64,000 nt of DNA from Stenogyne calaminthoides. Taxonomy: Eukaryota; Streptophyta; Magnoliopsida; Lamiales; Lamiaceae. The position numbers were made by a program, and so were the translations under genes. The notes under the pieces are model-generated. The model did no database searches, was not told where the DNA came from, and saw only the letters and a program-made list of their open reading frames with translations. Positions within the stretch are counted from its first letter, which is position 1. Every line of letters starts with the position of its first letter. This document shows positions 21,933-34,690 of the stretch, piece by piece. The stretch spans positions 4,278,001-4,342,000 of the forward strand of contig JBBCBC010000043.1 of the NCBI GenBank assembly GCA_037126765.1, given 5' to 3'.

Positions 21933-22937
21933 CAACATGAAATTCTTCTGTTCTCTTTTCCTGCACAAAAGAGAATCAATATTAACATCTTTTTAATTTC
22001 TGATACGTGTCACAATAAAAAGAGAGAAATTATACATGTCTAATGAATAAATGAAAATTTACTCACGTTCATATTCTTTTTAGATAAGTATACATGTCTA
22101 ATGAATTTAAAATTTATGCATGTTTAAACTCACCCCACGTGCTTGCATTCTCCTGTTTTGACCTCCCCAAATCAAACGAAGAAGACAAATTTGATTTCGT
22201 TCTTTTTTTTTTTTCTGCAAAGAAAAGTGAAGCAATAAGTGAAAAAAACACTGCAAGAACAACGTCCCCAAATGAACACATTTATCTATATTTATAGACT
22301 TCATTTCGACATCTTAAATAGCCAAAATTTAAATTTTGAATTTGAAAATTAAAGTTATCTCGATTTGCAGGATTCATGCGTAAATTATTTTGAGAGGTAT
22401 GTTGTATCTTGTGCCATTGTTCTGCAGAGCAAAAATGAAGACACTCATTTAAAGAAATCTTCAAGAGCATAATGTCTTTTTCATTATTACTTTTGAGTAT
22501 TTTCTGCAGATGGCTATTTTAATATATTAAATTGCAATTAAGATGTACCATACCAATTATGACACACTTTTTTGTACTCCGTGCAAGTGTGTATGCTATT
22601 TTGAATTTAAAAATATTTTAGATGATACTGTATTAAAGAGACTGCACTTTTGTAAACTGAAAACTTGTTCACGTGAATGTTTACGAGTGTAGTGCACTGT
22701 TACACCACAGAGCGAGAGACCTGCACGTGCTACAGTAACATCCTTTAAATTGGACGACTACTTCTGTTTTTATATATTTATAGATATGTACATGTATGAC
22801 TTCTGAACCTTGCTCAAGAAATTGAGGAGGTGTTTTGAAATTCTATAAAATGCTCAAAAAGCAAATAAGTGCTTCTGAGTTTTGTATTGAGTTTGCAAGC
22901 ACCCTCTAAAAATTAACACGTTTTTATTAGATTAGCC
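21933..22937. other. Non-coding stretch right of the stack
   Basis: Moderately AT-rich; short ORFs on both strands resemble nothing I know. It is continuous with the sequence left of the MITE at 11242 once the MITE is removed. A short minus-strand reading across that junction is open for only a few codons. Confidence 0.35.
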
Positions 22938-23058
22938 AAGAGAGTTTCTTGTCCCATAATTTTGGTCATAAATAGATTTAGTCACAAAATTAACTTTTCA
23001 TTGATTTAGTCCCAATTTTTCTGATAATGTATCATTTACGTCCCAAATTCGCCAAAAA
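22938..23058. repeat. Single MULE-type terminal repeat fragment
   Basis: TTGTCCCATAATTTTGG...TAAATAGATTTAGTC...GATTTAGTCCCAA closely resembles the terminal repeats at 11251 and 21923. No inverted partner is visible nearby. It abuts the truncated copia element 2. Confidence 0.6.
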
Positions 23059-24230
23059 ACCTATTGATCCTAAATTCTCGAATCATGTTTGTCTGCTTAA
23101 AAAATCTCTTTATGGCCTAAAACAGTCTCCTAGATAGTGGAATAAGAGGTTTGATTCTTGTATGATGTCTTTGAAATTCAAAAGAAGTGCTTATGATCAT
23201 TGTTTATATTTCAAAGATGATGCCAATATTCCTTTCCTTTTGCTCATATACGTGGATGATATGCTTTTAGTAAGTCCTAGCATAAAGGCAATTGAGCATG
23301 TCCAAATGAGTTTATGTGATAACTTTGAAATGAAGGATCTTGGTGATGCAGAGAAAATACTTGGCATGAACATTGATAGAGATAGGAAGTTGCATACTTT
23401 GCTGTTAAATCAGGTTTCTTATGTGGAAAAAGTGTTAGAAAGATTTTCCATGTCTTCTGCTAAACCTATAAGTGTGCCTCAAGCTACTCATTTTGTGCTA
23501 AGTAGGATCAGTGCCCCAATACTGATTCTGAAATTGATGCTATGAAAATCGTGTGTTATTCAAATGTTGTGGGGTCTATTATGTATTTAATGGTGAGTAC
23601 TAGACCTGATGTTGCTTATGCCATAAGTTGTTTGAGCCGATATAAGTCAAATCTAGGTAAGACTCATTGGGAGGCCATGAAATGGCTTCTAAGGTATTTG
23701 AAAGGTACAGCAAATGTTGGTCTTAAATTCCCAAATCTGTTAATGATGTCAATTTGGTTGGTTATGTGGATTCAAATTATGCAAATGATAGAGGTAATAG
23801 GAAATCAACTACTTCTTATGTTTTTACCTTGTGTGGTTCTTGTATTAGTTGAAAAATTCAATTACAGCATGTTGTTGCTAAGTCCACTACCGAGTCTGAG
23901 TATGTTGCTATCACTGAAGCGATAAAAGAGGCTATCTGGTTAAAAAGGACTTGTCACTGAAATTGGTTTACTTAAGAAGAAAGTAGTTGTGTATTCTGCC
24001 ATTCAATTGTGCAAAAATTCTATTTTTCATGATAGAACTAAGCATATTGATGCTAGATTTCATTTCATTTGTGATATCATTGAAAAAGGCATAATTGAGC
24101 TTGTGAAAATTGCTTCTGAAAAGAATCCTTCTGACATGAGAACCAAATTTTTTAATCTGAATAAGTTTAAAACTTGCATGAGACTTTTGAATTTCGATTC
24201 GATTGATTAATAGCATCTGTTTGTTGTGTG
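23059..24230 (+). pseudogene. Copia element 2: reverse transcriptase and RNase H, broken
   Basis: Reading starts inside the reverse transcriptase at DPKFSNHVCLLKKSLYGLKQ. A stop replaces the residue before WNKRFD in the usual RQW motif. The frame 23162-23545 has the catalytic LIYVDDMLLV and FEMKDLGDAEKILGM; the next frame (23542-23925) continues with STRPDVAYAISCLSRY. RNase H follows in other frames to about 24210 (ends near FKTCMRLLNFDSID). At least three frame changes make it dead. Everything 5' of the reverse transcriptase is missing. Confidence 0.9.
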
Positions 24231-24244
24231 CTTGGGGATAGGGA

Positions 24245-25874
24245 TGTTGGGAAATAGGGTGCCCGGATCTATTCGAGATACAATTTAAATACAAATATAA
24301 ATTATTTAATTATCACTAGCATGAATTAATCATATATTAATTCGAATAATAATCAAATAGCAACAACACATCATGCATATAATAAAGCCACGTAAATCCT
24401 ACACATGCGGATTTCTTGGAGTTACGTAAGGTGTACCTTTTTGGAGAATTAAACGGAGACAGATGAGCAACGATTCAACGAACACACCCAAAGTCCTTCT
24501 TTAGTATTCCCACGTCCTTGTTCAACAATCCGGTGGTAGGAAACTCGCGAACAATTAACAAAAGGAAAAAGAAAAATATAGGTCACCACCTTTGTGGATT
24601 TCTATTTTTTCCAACACATGAATTGTGTTGGGGATGAAAAATTCATCCCCTATTTATAGATACATAGAGGGGCGAAAATTTTGAGATAATTAGGGCTTAA
24701 GAAATTTCTTTGTATCTTCCCAAAATACAATATTGAATATATCTCATATATTATATTTCCATAATAATCACAAAATATCTTTTATTCCCACATTACTATA
24801 AATTTTGAAAATTTCATTAATAAAAGGAAGAAAAAGAATCTTTGACTTTTCTTGAATTTATGGGATAAACTTGTATCTCAAGAATACTTATTCCATAAAA
24901 TCTTTTCAAGAAAATCAAGAAAATCTTTTCTCTCTCATCTTAATATTTTCAAAAATATTGGAAAAAAATAAGGCAACAATATTTCTTTTATTTTAAGCAT
25001 CTTTTTTAGTTATTGGACTTTATCTTTGGGCTACTAAAGGGGCCTTTAGGAGAATTAAGATTGGACCTTCTAATGGACTTTGAATTTTCAATATTGAGCC
25101 ACAATATTATTCAAGCCCATAAATATTAATTAATCTCACTACATAATTAATATTGCACTATTCATCTTAACCCATATTATTGTAATATGGCTCCCGGTTA
25201 TTATTTCACGTGTTTAAGATTATCTTAGTCCATTAATTAATTCAAGACACTGAAAAGCTTTATATTAATTAATATCTTTTATCCTTGGTTTAAGAATAGC
25301 TCAACATTATTATCCATACGTAAACTAAACTTAATACGATAAAGACTAAGAAACAAATCATGCAAGAACTTCACACGAGGTCTAAATTTTTTCATAACTA
25401 ATAATATTGCCCAAGATATAAAAATTTATCTACCCAACATAAGTCAAAGCAATAGTTATTAATTTCACACGATCCTATTTCGGAGATTAAGAAATAACGA
25501 ATAACGAGGTCTAATTTTTTCATATAGTGATCAAGAATTTATCCTCGTTGTAGGTCAATCATAATGCACTAGTGTAATCTCTTGGTCAAGACAGGTCAAC
25601 ACTTCAACCTTTCACGATGGATTGTTCATTTCCATCTAGATTGTGAATTTGTACTTAGTTACATGGATTTGTTAATATGATCTTCAGTGATCTGGTATCA
25701 CCACATTAACTACAATGTAACACGTACTATTTAATGAACATTGATGTAGTAAATATATATAACATTCAATCATATTAATGCAACAGTTATAAATAATTTA
25801 TTTCAGTAAATAAATAAGAAATTCAGTTTGACTATATATAAAGTAAAAGCACACTTTACAGTATAACCCCAACA
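24245..25874 (+). mobile_element. Copia element 2, 3' LTR, 1.63 kb
   Basis: A purine tract (TTGGGGATAGGGA) precedes TGTTGGGAAATAGGGTGCC; the LTR ends GTATAACCCCAACA, giving TGTTGGG/CCCAACA inverted tips. The same family occurs as a solo LTR at 61515-63357 and reversed at 13905-15795. Promoter-like and AT-rich segments are present but no single TATA box stands out. Confidence 0.85.
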
Positions 25875-26601
25875 AGGGACTGTATTTTTTAGCACTTATT
25901 ACAACCTCTATTATGTGTTCAAGTGTATAAACCTGAGCTTAACTTGTGTTTTTTTGTGCAGGTCGCTAAGGACTTGTACTACTAACATGTGTGTTGCTTG
26001 TGTAGGTTTTACGGACAGTGATGACAAATAAGTCCTCTAATTCCAACAAAAGTGAATGATGATGTGAGATAGGAACGGACCAAAGAGGTGGAGAAATGTT
26101 GGGCCTTGTTTAGCCCCACTTTGAATGTGGTAGTGGCTTCTCCAGCCCAACTAAACTCTCAGCCCAATTCGTGGCTTTGGCCTCTCCTAATTGGCCTCAA
26201 TCATCACGTGCCCTATTATTGCGCTGTCAATCTCTCTATCACTCCTTCCTTGCGGCGATTTGTTTTCCTTTCTCTTCCCCGAGAATTTGGCCATTTGGGC
26301 GGAAATCGTGGCAGGACTATACTATTTAAAGGGCACGGGTTCCTTCAGTTTTGTGTGGCTTTCATTACAGTCTTGTGAGGCTGTAAAAGGGAAGGATAGA
26401 AATAAATGAGCAACAAAAGGGTTTGGTGATTTGAAGGTTAGGCCTTTAGGTCTTTCCTGTGCATCGTGTGACCTTCTCACTGGAAAAGAGAGGCAATCTG
26501 AGCCCGGTTGTTTTCTATCTATTATCTTTTGTTTTTCCTTTTGTTTTACAATTGATTTCCATCATACTTTGATATACTTTGGTATATCTATAAAACTAAC
26601 A
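25875..26601. other. Non-coding stretch, part possibly a diverged 5' LTR
   Basis: From 26080 to 26460 composition is balanced, with a TATA-like CTATACTATTTAAAGGG near 26320. It ends CTAACA (26601) directly before a primer-site-like sequence, as a 5' LTR would, but does not match the 3' LTR at 26813. The 96-codon ORF at 26088 resembles nothing known to me. Confidence 0.4.
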
Positions 26602-27000
26602 TCGATATCAGAGTCATGGTTCCAGACGAAATGATGTGGAGTAGTCACCGGTGTTGAACGGATAAGACAGTGAATGATAGTCTTTGTGGAGTCGTTTGCG
26701 GTGAGCCTTGGTGAAAAAAAAATGAGGGGGTCTCTATGGACTAGGCAGCGTTGACCTAGATAGAGCGGGTCATTTGAGGGGAGGTTCGGTGGTCTTTGTT
26801 TGAGGGGAGGATTGTTGGGGTATCAAACAATATCCCACATCGAAATAATATGAGAGGATCATGGGGTTTATTAGGATGGACACTATCTCTATTGGTATGA
26901 GGCCTTTTGGGAGATGCCCAAAAATAAATTCGTGCGGGCTTGGCCCAAAGAGGACAATATCATACCAATGCGAGAATTTGGGTCCATTCAAGGTCTAACA
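26602..27000 (+). mobile_element. TRIM-type retrotransposon remnant
   Basis: Primer-site-like TCGATATCAGAGTCATGG (26602-26619, compare the plant consensus TGGTATCAGAGC), a short interior, a purine tract (TGAGGGGAGGA) and a 188-bp 3' LTR at 26813-27000. The LTR starts TGTTGGGGTATCAAACAA and ends GGTCTAACA. Its ATCCCACATCG and GGACAATATCATACCA blocks are typical of plant terminal-repeat retrotransposons in miniature. No coding capacity. Confidence 0.7.
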
Positions 27001-27457
27001 GAGATGATGGTGGAAGATGACGGAGGGGGGCAGCAGAGCGGCGGTGGGCGGGGTGGAGGTTGGAGACGAACTTTCTGGGATCAGTTGTAGATTGCAGATA
27101 CACGGTAACGGCTTCAAGCAATTTTTTTGAAATTGGGCATATTTGGTAGTTTACTAATTTAGTGGGTGAATTTCCTAATTGTGGAGTGTGGATAACCGGA
27201 CCCTTTTATTTTTATCCTAAAGCTGCCTTCCACGGGCTTTTGAGAAAGTCATTGTCATGTTTAGGCTTGGCAAGGGCGGAGTCCCCGTTCTGTGAGTGAT
27301 CCGCCCGATCGGCGCAGGAATCCTCATGAAAATTCCCTGTGGAGCGGGGATGGAGAATTTTTTCCCTCGAAGGTCGGGCGGGCGGGACAAGGATAGCATT
27401 CCGCCCGTTCCTTGAGGCCCCAATTTTTATAATTTAATTTTTATATATTTATATATA

Positions 27458-27494
<37 letters not shown>

Positions 27495-28700
27495 GTATAT
27501 TTAAATAATATGTTTAAAAATTCTAAACACTAATCTTGAAATTATAGTTTACTAATATATATAATATTGAAATTATTTATATTTTTTGAGGTGGAGCTTA
27601 ATATGGATGCGTGAAACGAGATTTAAAATTGTTTATGGGAGAGAATTTAAAAATTTTTTAATTTTTATTTATATTGTATGAGAATTTTAACTTTGAATTT
27701 TTAAATGTTAAACTATTTTTTATTGATTTTTAATTTTATTTTGAATTTTTATATTCATTATTAAAATTGAGAAAATTAGATTTTTATACTTTGAATTTTT
27801 TGTTAATGTTGAACTATTTTTTAATTTTTATTGATGTTGTTTAAGTTTTGTATTTTGAGTTTTTTGTTATTTTGTATTAAAATTTAGAAAATTTCTTTGT
27901 TAAAATAAAAAAAAAAAGATTATGTTGTTCTTCATATCCACAGGCGTCTTTGAATTACTAAATTAATTATATAGTGTTTAATAATGTACGAATTTCACAT
28001 TTATAAAATAATATGAAATTAAAACAAATCTTTGAAATATTTAAATTCAAATCATATAATTAAAAATCTTTAAAAACAAATTATTTGAAATATAGTGTGT
28101 AAAATAATTATTTTGATTAAAATTAAATCACTCTCTTTGTTAAGAATGAGAGTCACTGTTGAACCATAAAATAAATGTAGTTCCACTTACTACAACAATG
28201 ACTGTCTACTCTCTCATTCTCTCTACTAACTTTTATTTTTATATAACTAGCTCCCTTTGCCTTCTTTCTAGAGTACAAGCTATTAATTGCTTTTTAATTT
28301 AACTCACTTATTAGCATTTAGTATGGGATAATTTCTATAGAAAATTTTAAAATATTCTAGACATGATTATTTAATTTTTTTTTAATCATGATATTTTTAA
28401 TTATTACAATCATATCACAAAATAATTCATCATACATAAGTTTTTTGAAAATTTCAGATCTTGTTCGATTTGAGTCGGAGCTCTCGAGACTTATCAACTG
28501 ATATCATTACATTTATAAATTGAGATCATAGTATTAAATATAATAGGTACTAGTTTATAAAAGTAATGGTATCAATTTATAAGTGTAATAGTATAAGTTT
28601 CATATTATGAACAAGTTTCCAAGAGAGTTTGTGTTGATCTTGAGATAAAAAAAAATAGAAGAAAATTCATTTTAAAATAGAAATATATTACCAAACTGAA
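27001..28700. other. Non-coding stretch
   Basis: A GC-rich patch at 27230-27420 with repeated CCGCCCG/GGCGGG motifs, of the kind seen at some hAT-derived elements, is followed by a (TA)n run at about 27455-27488. From 27500 to 28700 it is AT-rich. At 28500-28640 one finds a diverged copy of the foldback MITE of 37741-37935. No gene is supported. Confidence 0.5.
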
Positions 28701-28703
28701 GAC

Positions 28704-28866
28704 AGTCTCATATGCAACTGGTGCACGGATTTAAGATCCGTGCACTCGCTCCAACCCTACCCATGTATCCACGGAATATGTCTAATATATTCAATAGTTC
28801 AAATATTTTTTTAAATTGGTCATTCTGTTGCATGAGTACAAGGTGCACTTGGGTGCACAAGATAAC
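28704..28866. repeat. Short MITE, copy 2 (inverted relative to copy 1)
   Basis: Reverse complement of 40-190 with good conservation of GGATTTAAGATCCGTGCAC-like and ACCCTACCCATGTATCC segments and the GTGCACTTGGGTGCAC end. Confidence 0.55.
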
Positions 28867-28890
28867 CACTCCAAACTTAAATGTTTATGT

Positions 28891-29405
28891 CAGTGTTTTC
28901 AAAAATCGGTTGAACCGGTCGAACCGTGAACAACTCATGTCGCCGGTCCAATTACTCATTAAAAACGGTTAATCCAATTTTATTATTTTTATTATTATTT
29001 ATTAAATCATTTTTCTTGATGTTTTTCTTTTTTTTTTTTTAAATCTCTCCGTATAATGTTATTGTTTTTATCTCAGTATCATTTTCTCTCTTATAAATTT
29101 ATTCACAAGTCATCAACTTCATTTAATCTCTTTACTGCAGTCACATACCGTGTGGAATTAATTCACAATGTCATCATCTCTAGTCTCCAAATTCTATTAT
29201 ATTTATTTTAATATAAGACTTATAAGTTATAAATTAGTATAATTTTATTTTTTTATGAATAAATATTTATTTTTTAATGTAACATACAAAATATAAAAGA
29301 AATATGCATAAACCTATTTAAAGGTTGAACCGACCGGTCCAACCGGTTGGACCGGAAACCAATACCCAGACTGATTTGGTCGTCGGTTCGGTTTTGAAAT
29401 CACTA
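28891..29405. mobile_element. hAT-type MITE, 515 bp
   Basis: Ends CAGTGTTTTCAAAAATCGG and, in complement, TAGTGATTTCAAAACCG. A perfect 8-bp direct repeat GTTTATGT flanks it (28883-28890 and 29406-29413), the duplication length of hAT elements. Near the ends GGTTGAACCGG and ACCGGTC motifs recur. No ORF. Confidence 0.85.
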
Positions 29406-29653
29406 GTTTATGTTAGTAATATAATATATATATATAGGATATGAACTCATTTGAGGCGTGTATATATTTACTTTTTAAATATGTTTCACCAAATTGAAAT
29501 GTTTGAGTTATTCTTTAAAACGCGACACTCTTTGAAGGTATATGCAAGATAGAAATCGCATTACCCTGAAAACCAAAATACCTGTTTGACGAGCCCCCAC
29601 CCCGCAGATCCTCTCTCCTTCTCACTCTCATCCAAACTGCCGTACAATCTGCA

Positions 29654-31562
29654 ATGGCGACTACTCCAGTGACAGCTCAAGGAAAGGGGAAATGGGAAAA
29701 TCTATCAAAATACGCCTGCCGATTTTTCTTCTTGCTCGTCATACTTCAGGTGCCGCTGTTCAGGTATTGCGCATCGTTTACTTTAATTTTAAGTTTCACT
29801 TTATTTGGTTCTATGTGATGTAATTTTGAGTTTTCGTTAATAAATGATGAATTTAGTTGAAGTTGATCTTCCCACGTTCAGCATCAGAGCTGATCTTTTA
29901 CTGCAATGAAATCCCAATTTTCTAGATTTTAGGTTTAATTATGATTGGTGCTGCTCGTAATTGTGAACAAAATAATGCTTCGACTTTTTCAGTGTAGTTT
30001 CTAGATCTGGTTGGTATGTTTAATCATAATTTTGAATCGAGCATATTTTATGGATCTTTGTTAGTAAAGTGATGGAAACAGCATATTGAATGGATTTGTT
30101 GTAAAAAACATGTTGAAGATAATTAAAAACTGTAATTTTAATTTACTAATTGGTTTGGAAGATTGCCGATCTGCATCTGTGGCTTTGCTCTCAAATTTCA
30201 ATAATTCAGAGCATTCTGTGGTAGGATGAGATTTTTTTTTTTGGTGGGGTGATTTTGATTGAGAGAATGTCCTAAATTGGTCCATCCAAGATCATGTTAG
30301 ATAAGAATGTTAAGAAACACCACTCTCAGAGGATTATGTGATTTAGGTTTTATTTGTCTTGCAATGATGAGATACGACACTTCTGCAAATGTCAGGTGCT
30401 TTATGAATTCAATTAGTTTCTACTGATAAGAATACACATTTACATATACATTTGATTTACCGGCTTCGTGTACTTCCTAAGAGGATTCTCTAAAAGTTTG
30501 TCGCCACTAGGTGATCTCTCACAGTGTAGAATTAAACACATGATCTGTGACTGTTGTTTAACACAACAGAAAGCTAGAAATAAACCTAGTTTTGTTTTGG
30601 TACTGATTTTTCTCTTTTTTTCCGTATAATTTGTTCTTAGGGTTCAATGTAGATCCGGCATGTGCACAACACCTATTCAGATTACATCAACACAGTTGAT
30701 TTCCAGCGAGGTCTTTCCTCTTCCGGTGGTGAAAGGCCTTCTCTATCCTGGAGCCCTTGTAAACGGCTTAATCAATAATTTGTCTGTTCCAAGCTGGAAT
30801 AACCTGCTCAGCATCTATAACTTGACTAACATAAAGCAAACTTCTGCAGAAGCAGATGTACAGCGCTTGGAGGTTCGCATTTCCTCTCCTAAAACATTTT
30901 GCCCTGATATTTTGTACTAATATACATATGTTTCTTGATTTGAATTTTGGAAGTTAATTTGGAGCAATAGCCAATACTGTTTTGTGGGGCACTTGTTTCA
31001 AGTTCTTCAATGGGAATGGTAATGAGAATATTGGGTAGTGAATTACAATGAGAATGATGGTTACGTTGTTAGTGTTTTGCTCTAATTTTGAAATAAGTGG
31101 TGAAAATAAATGATTGTTGGTTGAGGAATAATGGAATGATTGTGGAGAAATGATTATAGGAGGGGAGGGAGGTAGATAATCAAAATTGGGTACTGATCAA
31201 CTTATTTTGAGTCATCATCCTGTACGTAGTATGATGAAGGTGAATTGATAATCTTTTTTCCCATTAACCACCACAATTACCACATGTTCATTCCCATCGC
31301 CATTTCATATGAAGAGTTTCGAAACCCAGTGCCACCTTTCTCCATTTACTATTATACTTAAAGTTAATAAGCTTCCAACTTGACGAAAATTTAACATGTT
31401 GCACACTCTTCGGTCCTGAAAATGATTCATGTTATCCCCAGGTTCTAGCCGGAAGTTACTTCTGTGTGGCTGGTTCTCTTGTCGGTATGTTAAAACGCGG
31501 GAGAATGAGCATGTTTGGGACACTTCTAGTTATCTGGGGCCTTCTTAAGGAAGGGATTCTTG
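29654..31562 (+). CDS. Conserved plant membrane protein of unknown function, exons 1-3
   Basis: Exon 1 is 29654-29763 (starts MATTPVTAQGKGKWENLSK; donor CAG/GTATTG). Exon 2 is 30641-30872 (acceptor TTCTTAG; ends ADVQRLE). Exon 3 is 31442-31562 (acceptor CCCCAG; VLAGSYFCVAGSLVGML to LLKEGILG; donor G/GTAAGT). The phases agree, giving 154 codons so far. Hydrophobic segments at about residues 20-36 (RFFFLLVILQVPLF) and in exon 3 suggest a membrane protein; exon 2 would lie between them. I believe it is a conserved plant family but cannot name a function. A CT-rich leader precedes the start. Later exons are not recognisable before 43 kb; an hAT element starts five bases after the exon 3 donor. 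Reading on without splicing gives a stop at once. Confidence 0.75.
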
Positions 31563-31824
31563 GTAAGTAGGGGTGGGCATAAAACCGAAAAAACCGAATT
31601 CCGAACTGAACCAATGATTTTTGGTCAAATTGGTTCGGTTTATTCGGTTTTTTCGGTCGGTTCGGTTGAAATTTTTTAAAAAATTGGTTTTTCGGTTTCG
31701 GTTCGGTTATGGTTTTGAAAAAACCGAATAAACCGAACCAACCGAATAATATATATATATATATAATTAAAAAAATATATTAATATATATAAATAAAAGT
31801 TTATTAATATATATTCATTTCATT

Positions 31825-32451
31825 TCATTCTCGTGTCTCGTCTCCAGTAGCGCAAAATTGAATCACAAACAAACCCTAGTCCACGACTCCACGCCACGCC
31901 ACAACCGCTGCGTCTGCGTCGCGCGCCCGTCTTGCAACTCCTCGCCCGCCGTCTTGCAGACTTCCGCGCCGCTTCAATTAAGCCCTCAATCACCTCTCTA
32001 AAGCTTTCAGCCACCGCTCGATTCGGATTTTCTCGAGCTTCCCCCAATCTGTGTTGTAGGGTCTATTCGTTGCACCTATCCAGCGGTATGTGTTTTCGCT
32101 CATATTTTCCTATTTTTTCGGCCGATTTATTGTTTGTGATTTTCACTGGATGGAATTCGTGTATTATTATGAATTTGTGAGAAATTGCTCATATATGTAT
32201 ATAATGAGGGCAGTATCTTAGATTCTTAGGTTGTGTGAAGAATTTGTTTGCGTCTCATTCATTATTGGGTATCTAGGGTTATTGTCAAGAAAGTATGTGC
32301 CTCTGTCTTATCTTGAGTGGAGCTTGAGTGGAGCCTTATCTTCAGAAAGCTCTTACTTAAATAGACGGCGGCTTATTTATATATCTTGTACATGAATTTG
32401 TTGTTTATTGACTCTCTTTTCACTTTTTAAATTTGCTAAATAAATTTGTAG
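31825..32451 (+). promoter_or_regulatory. hAT promoter/leader and 5' intron
   Basis: A C-rich leader (about 31830-32085) ends at a donor-like CAGCG/GTATGT; an AT-rich segment then runs to the acceptor TTTGTAG at 32451, directly before the ATG at 32452. This is the usual plant hAT arrangement of an untranslated first exon and intron. Confidence 0.5.
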
Positions 32452-34690
32452 ATGTCTACTCAAGAGCAAAGTGAAATGGATGAAGCCAATAACTCGACAT
32501 CGACATTGGCCCGCCCGCACGCTTTTGGGCCCCCGCCCCGCCCTCTCCGCCCTGCCTCCATCTGCAGTTCCCCCAAAACCAAAACGAAGATCAGCTAAGA
32601 GGTCACCTGTTTGGGATCATTTTGAAACTTTTGTGACGGAGCAGAATGAGAACAAATCTAGATGTGTGCACTGTAAGAAAGAGTTCCACTCTGATTCAAA
32701 AAGAAATGGTACCACATCTCTTAACACTCATATTACTGTGTGCAAGAAACTTACCAGTAGTCTAGATTCTGGTCAAACATTATTGAACTATCAATCTGTA
32801 GATAGTAATATGGGGGGAGAAGGCACTCTAGGTACTTGGAAATTTGATAAAGATGCACTTAGAAGAAAACTTTGTCGTATGATTATTATAGTAGATGAGT
32901 TGCCTTTAAGTTCATTGAGAACGGGGGTTTAGGGATATGATGGCGGTTTTCTTTGGGCCTAGGTTTCAATTACCTTCTAGACGGACAATTTCACGTGATT
33001 GCTTTCAACTTTACATTGATGAAAAAAATTTGCTAAGGGCACTCTTGAAATCTTCAAACCAAAGGGTCTGTCTTACTACAGACACTTGGTCATCTTTGCA
33101 AAGAATCAACTATATGTGCTTGACTGCTCATTACATTGATAAAGACTGGAAATTGAACAAAAAAAATTTAAATTTTTGTACAATTACTAGTCACAAGGGT
33201 AAGGATATTGGTTGGGAAATTGAAAAGTGCTTGAAAGAATGGGAAATTGATAGAGTGCTTACTATTACTGTAGATAATGCTTCTTCAAATGATAGTGCAC
33301 TTTCGTATTTGAAAGATCAAATGGGTGATTGGAAAAGTTCTATTCTTAAGTGTGAATTCATGCATATGAGATGTGTTGCACATATAATCAATTTAGTTGT
33401 AACTGATGGATTGAAAGAAATTGGGAGTTCTCAGAATGAGAATTAGGGAAATTTGCGAAGTCGTTATGTGAGACAATCTCCTGCTAGATTGAAGAGATTC
33501 AAAGAGTGCATTGAACATGAGAAAATTAATAGTAAGAGTTTGTTGTGTCTTGATGTTGTTACGAGATGGAACTCAACCTATTTAATGCTAGAGTCTTCTC
33601 AAAAGTTTGAAAAAGCATTTAATAGGTACAATGTGCAAGATCCGAACTTTGAAATTGAGCTTGGTTTGGATAAGGATAAAGATAGTGATAAAGGGATGCC
33701 TTATAAGGATGATTGGAAAAAGGCTAGAAGGATGTTGACTTTTTTGAAAGTGTTTTATGACCTCACGGTAAAAATTTCGGGTTCTTTGTATGTCACATCC
33801 AACATGTTTTTCCATGAAATTTATATGGTTGATTGTTTGTTGAAAGCATGGATAGTTAGTGAGGATGTAGAATTGTGTTCGATGGCAAAGAAAATGAAGG
33901 ATAAATTTGATAAGTATTGGGGAGATCCACAAAAGATGAATAAATTGATGTTTATTGTTGTTATGCTTGATCCTCGATACAAGTTAGCTTGGTTTAAGTT
34001 TGATGCTTCTAATATGTACGGGAGTAAGTTGGGTCTAGCATTGACAAATGAGGTGAAAGAAAAAAAATTTGCTATGTATAATGAGTACAAGAAAGAGTTA
34101 GACCCAGAAGATCCGAAGGAAGGAAGTGATACAACTGAAGTATCAAGTGAGATGGATGTTGATGATCCAACAATGATGGCGAAGATACTTCTGCAAAATC
34201 AATATAAACAGTTCTACTCTGATTGCGTGATGGGGAACAACAGTAAATCTGAGGTGGAAAAGTATTTCAATGATGGAATTGAAGAAGGTGGAAGTAAATT
34301 CGACATTCTAGCATGGTGGAAAGTGAACAATTCTAGATTTCCTGTTCTTTCGCAAGTTGCTCGTGATGTTTTTGCTGTCCCCATCTCAACTGTAGCTTCA
34401 GAATCAGCTTTTAGTACAGGAGGACGAGTGCTTGATGCTTTTAGGAGTTCATTGACTCCTAAAGTAGTGCAATCTCTTATTTGCGGTCAAGATTGGCTTC
34501 GCAGATCGTCCATTCCAGTTTGCGTTGAAGAAAATTTAGCGGACATTGAGGAAATTTCAAAAGGCAATGTGTTTGTAATTTATATTTTTTCTAGTTTCAA
34601 TTCATATATTATATCTTTTAAATTTTGATCATTGTGTTCATTTTTAGGTTTGCGAGAAATAGCGTTTGAGCCTTCAACCGATGAATAGAG
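32452..34690 (+). pseudogene. hAT transposase with BED zinc finger, broken
   Basis: ATG at 32452 (MSTQEQSEMDEANN). A GC-rich low-complexity stretch at 32505-32565 goes with a frame change. Then come a BED zinc finger (VWDHFETF, CVHCKKEF, TTSLNTHITVCKK), the hAT catalytic core region (CLTTDTWSS, MRCVAHIINLVV, DVVTRWNSTYLML, MLDPRYKL) and the C-terminal dimerisation domain (VPISTVASESAFSTGGRVLD, SLICGQDWL). Stops or shifts at about 32932 and 33446 break it. A last short exon near 34648-34688 resembles ...FEPSTDE. Intact, it would cut and paste the element. Confidence 0.9.

Noticed and set aside
26088..26378. 96-codon ORF as a host gene
   Set aside because: No recognisable domain, and the position directly before a primer-site-like sequence suggests LTR or flank sequence.
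31820..32047. Arginine-rich 75-codon ORF on the minus strand
   Set aside because: Antisense to the C-rich leader of the hAT transposase gene; no domain.
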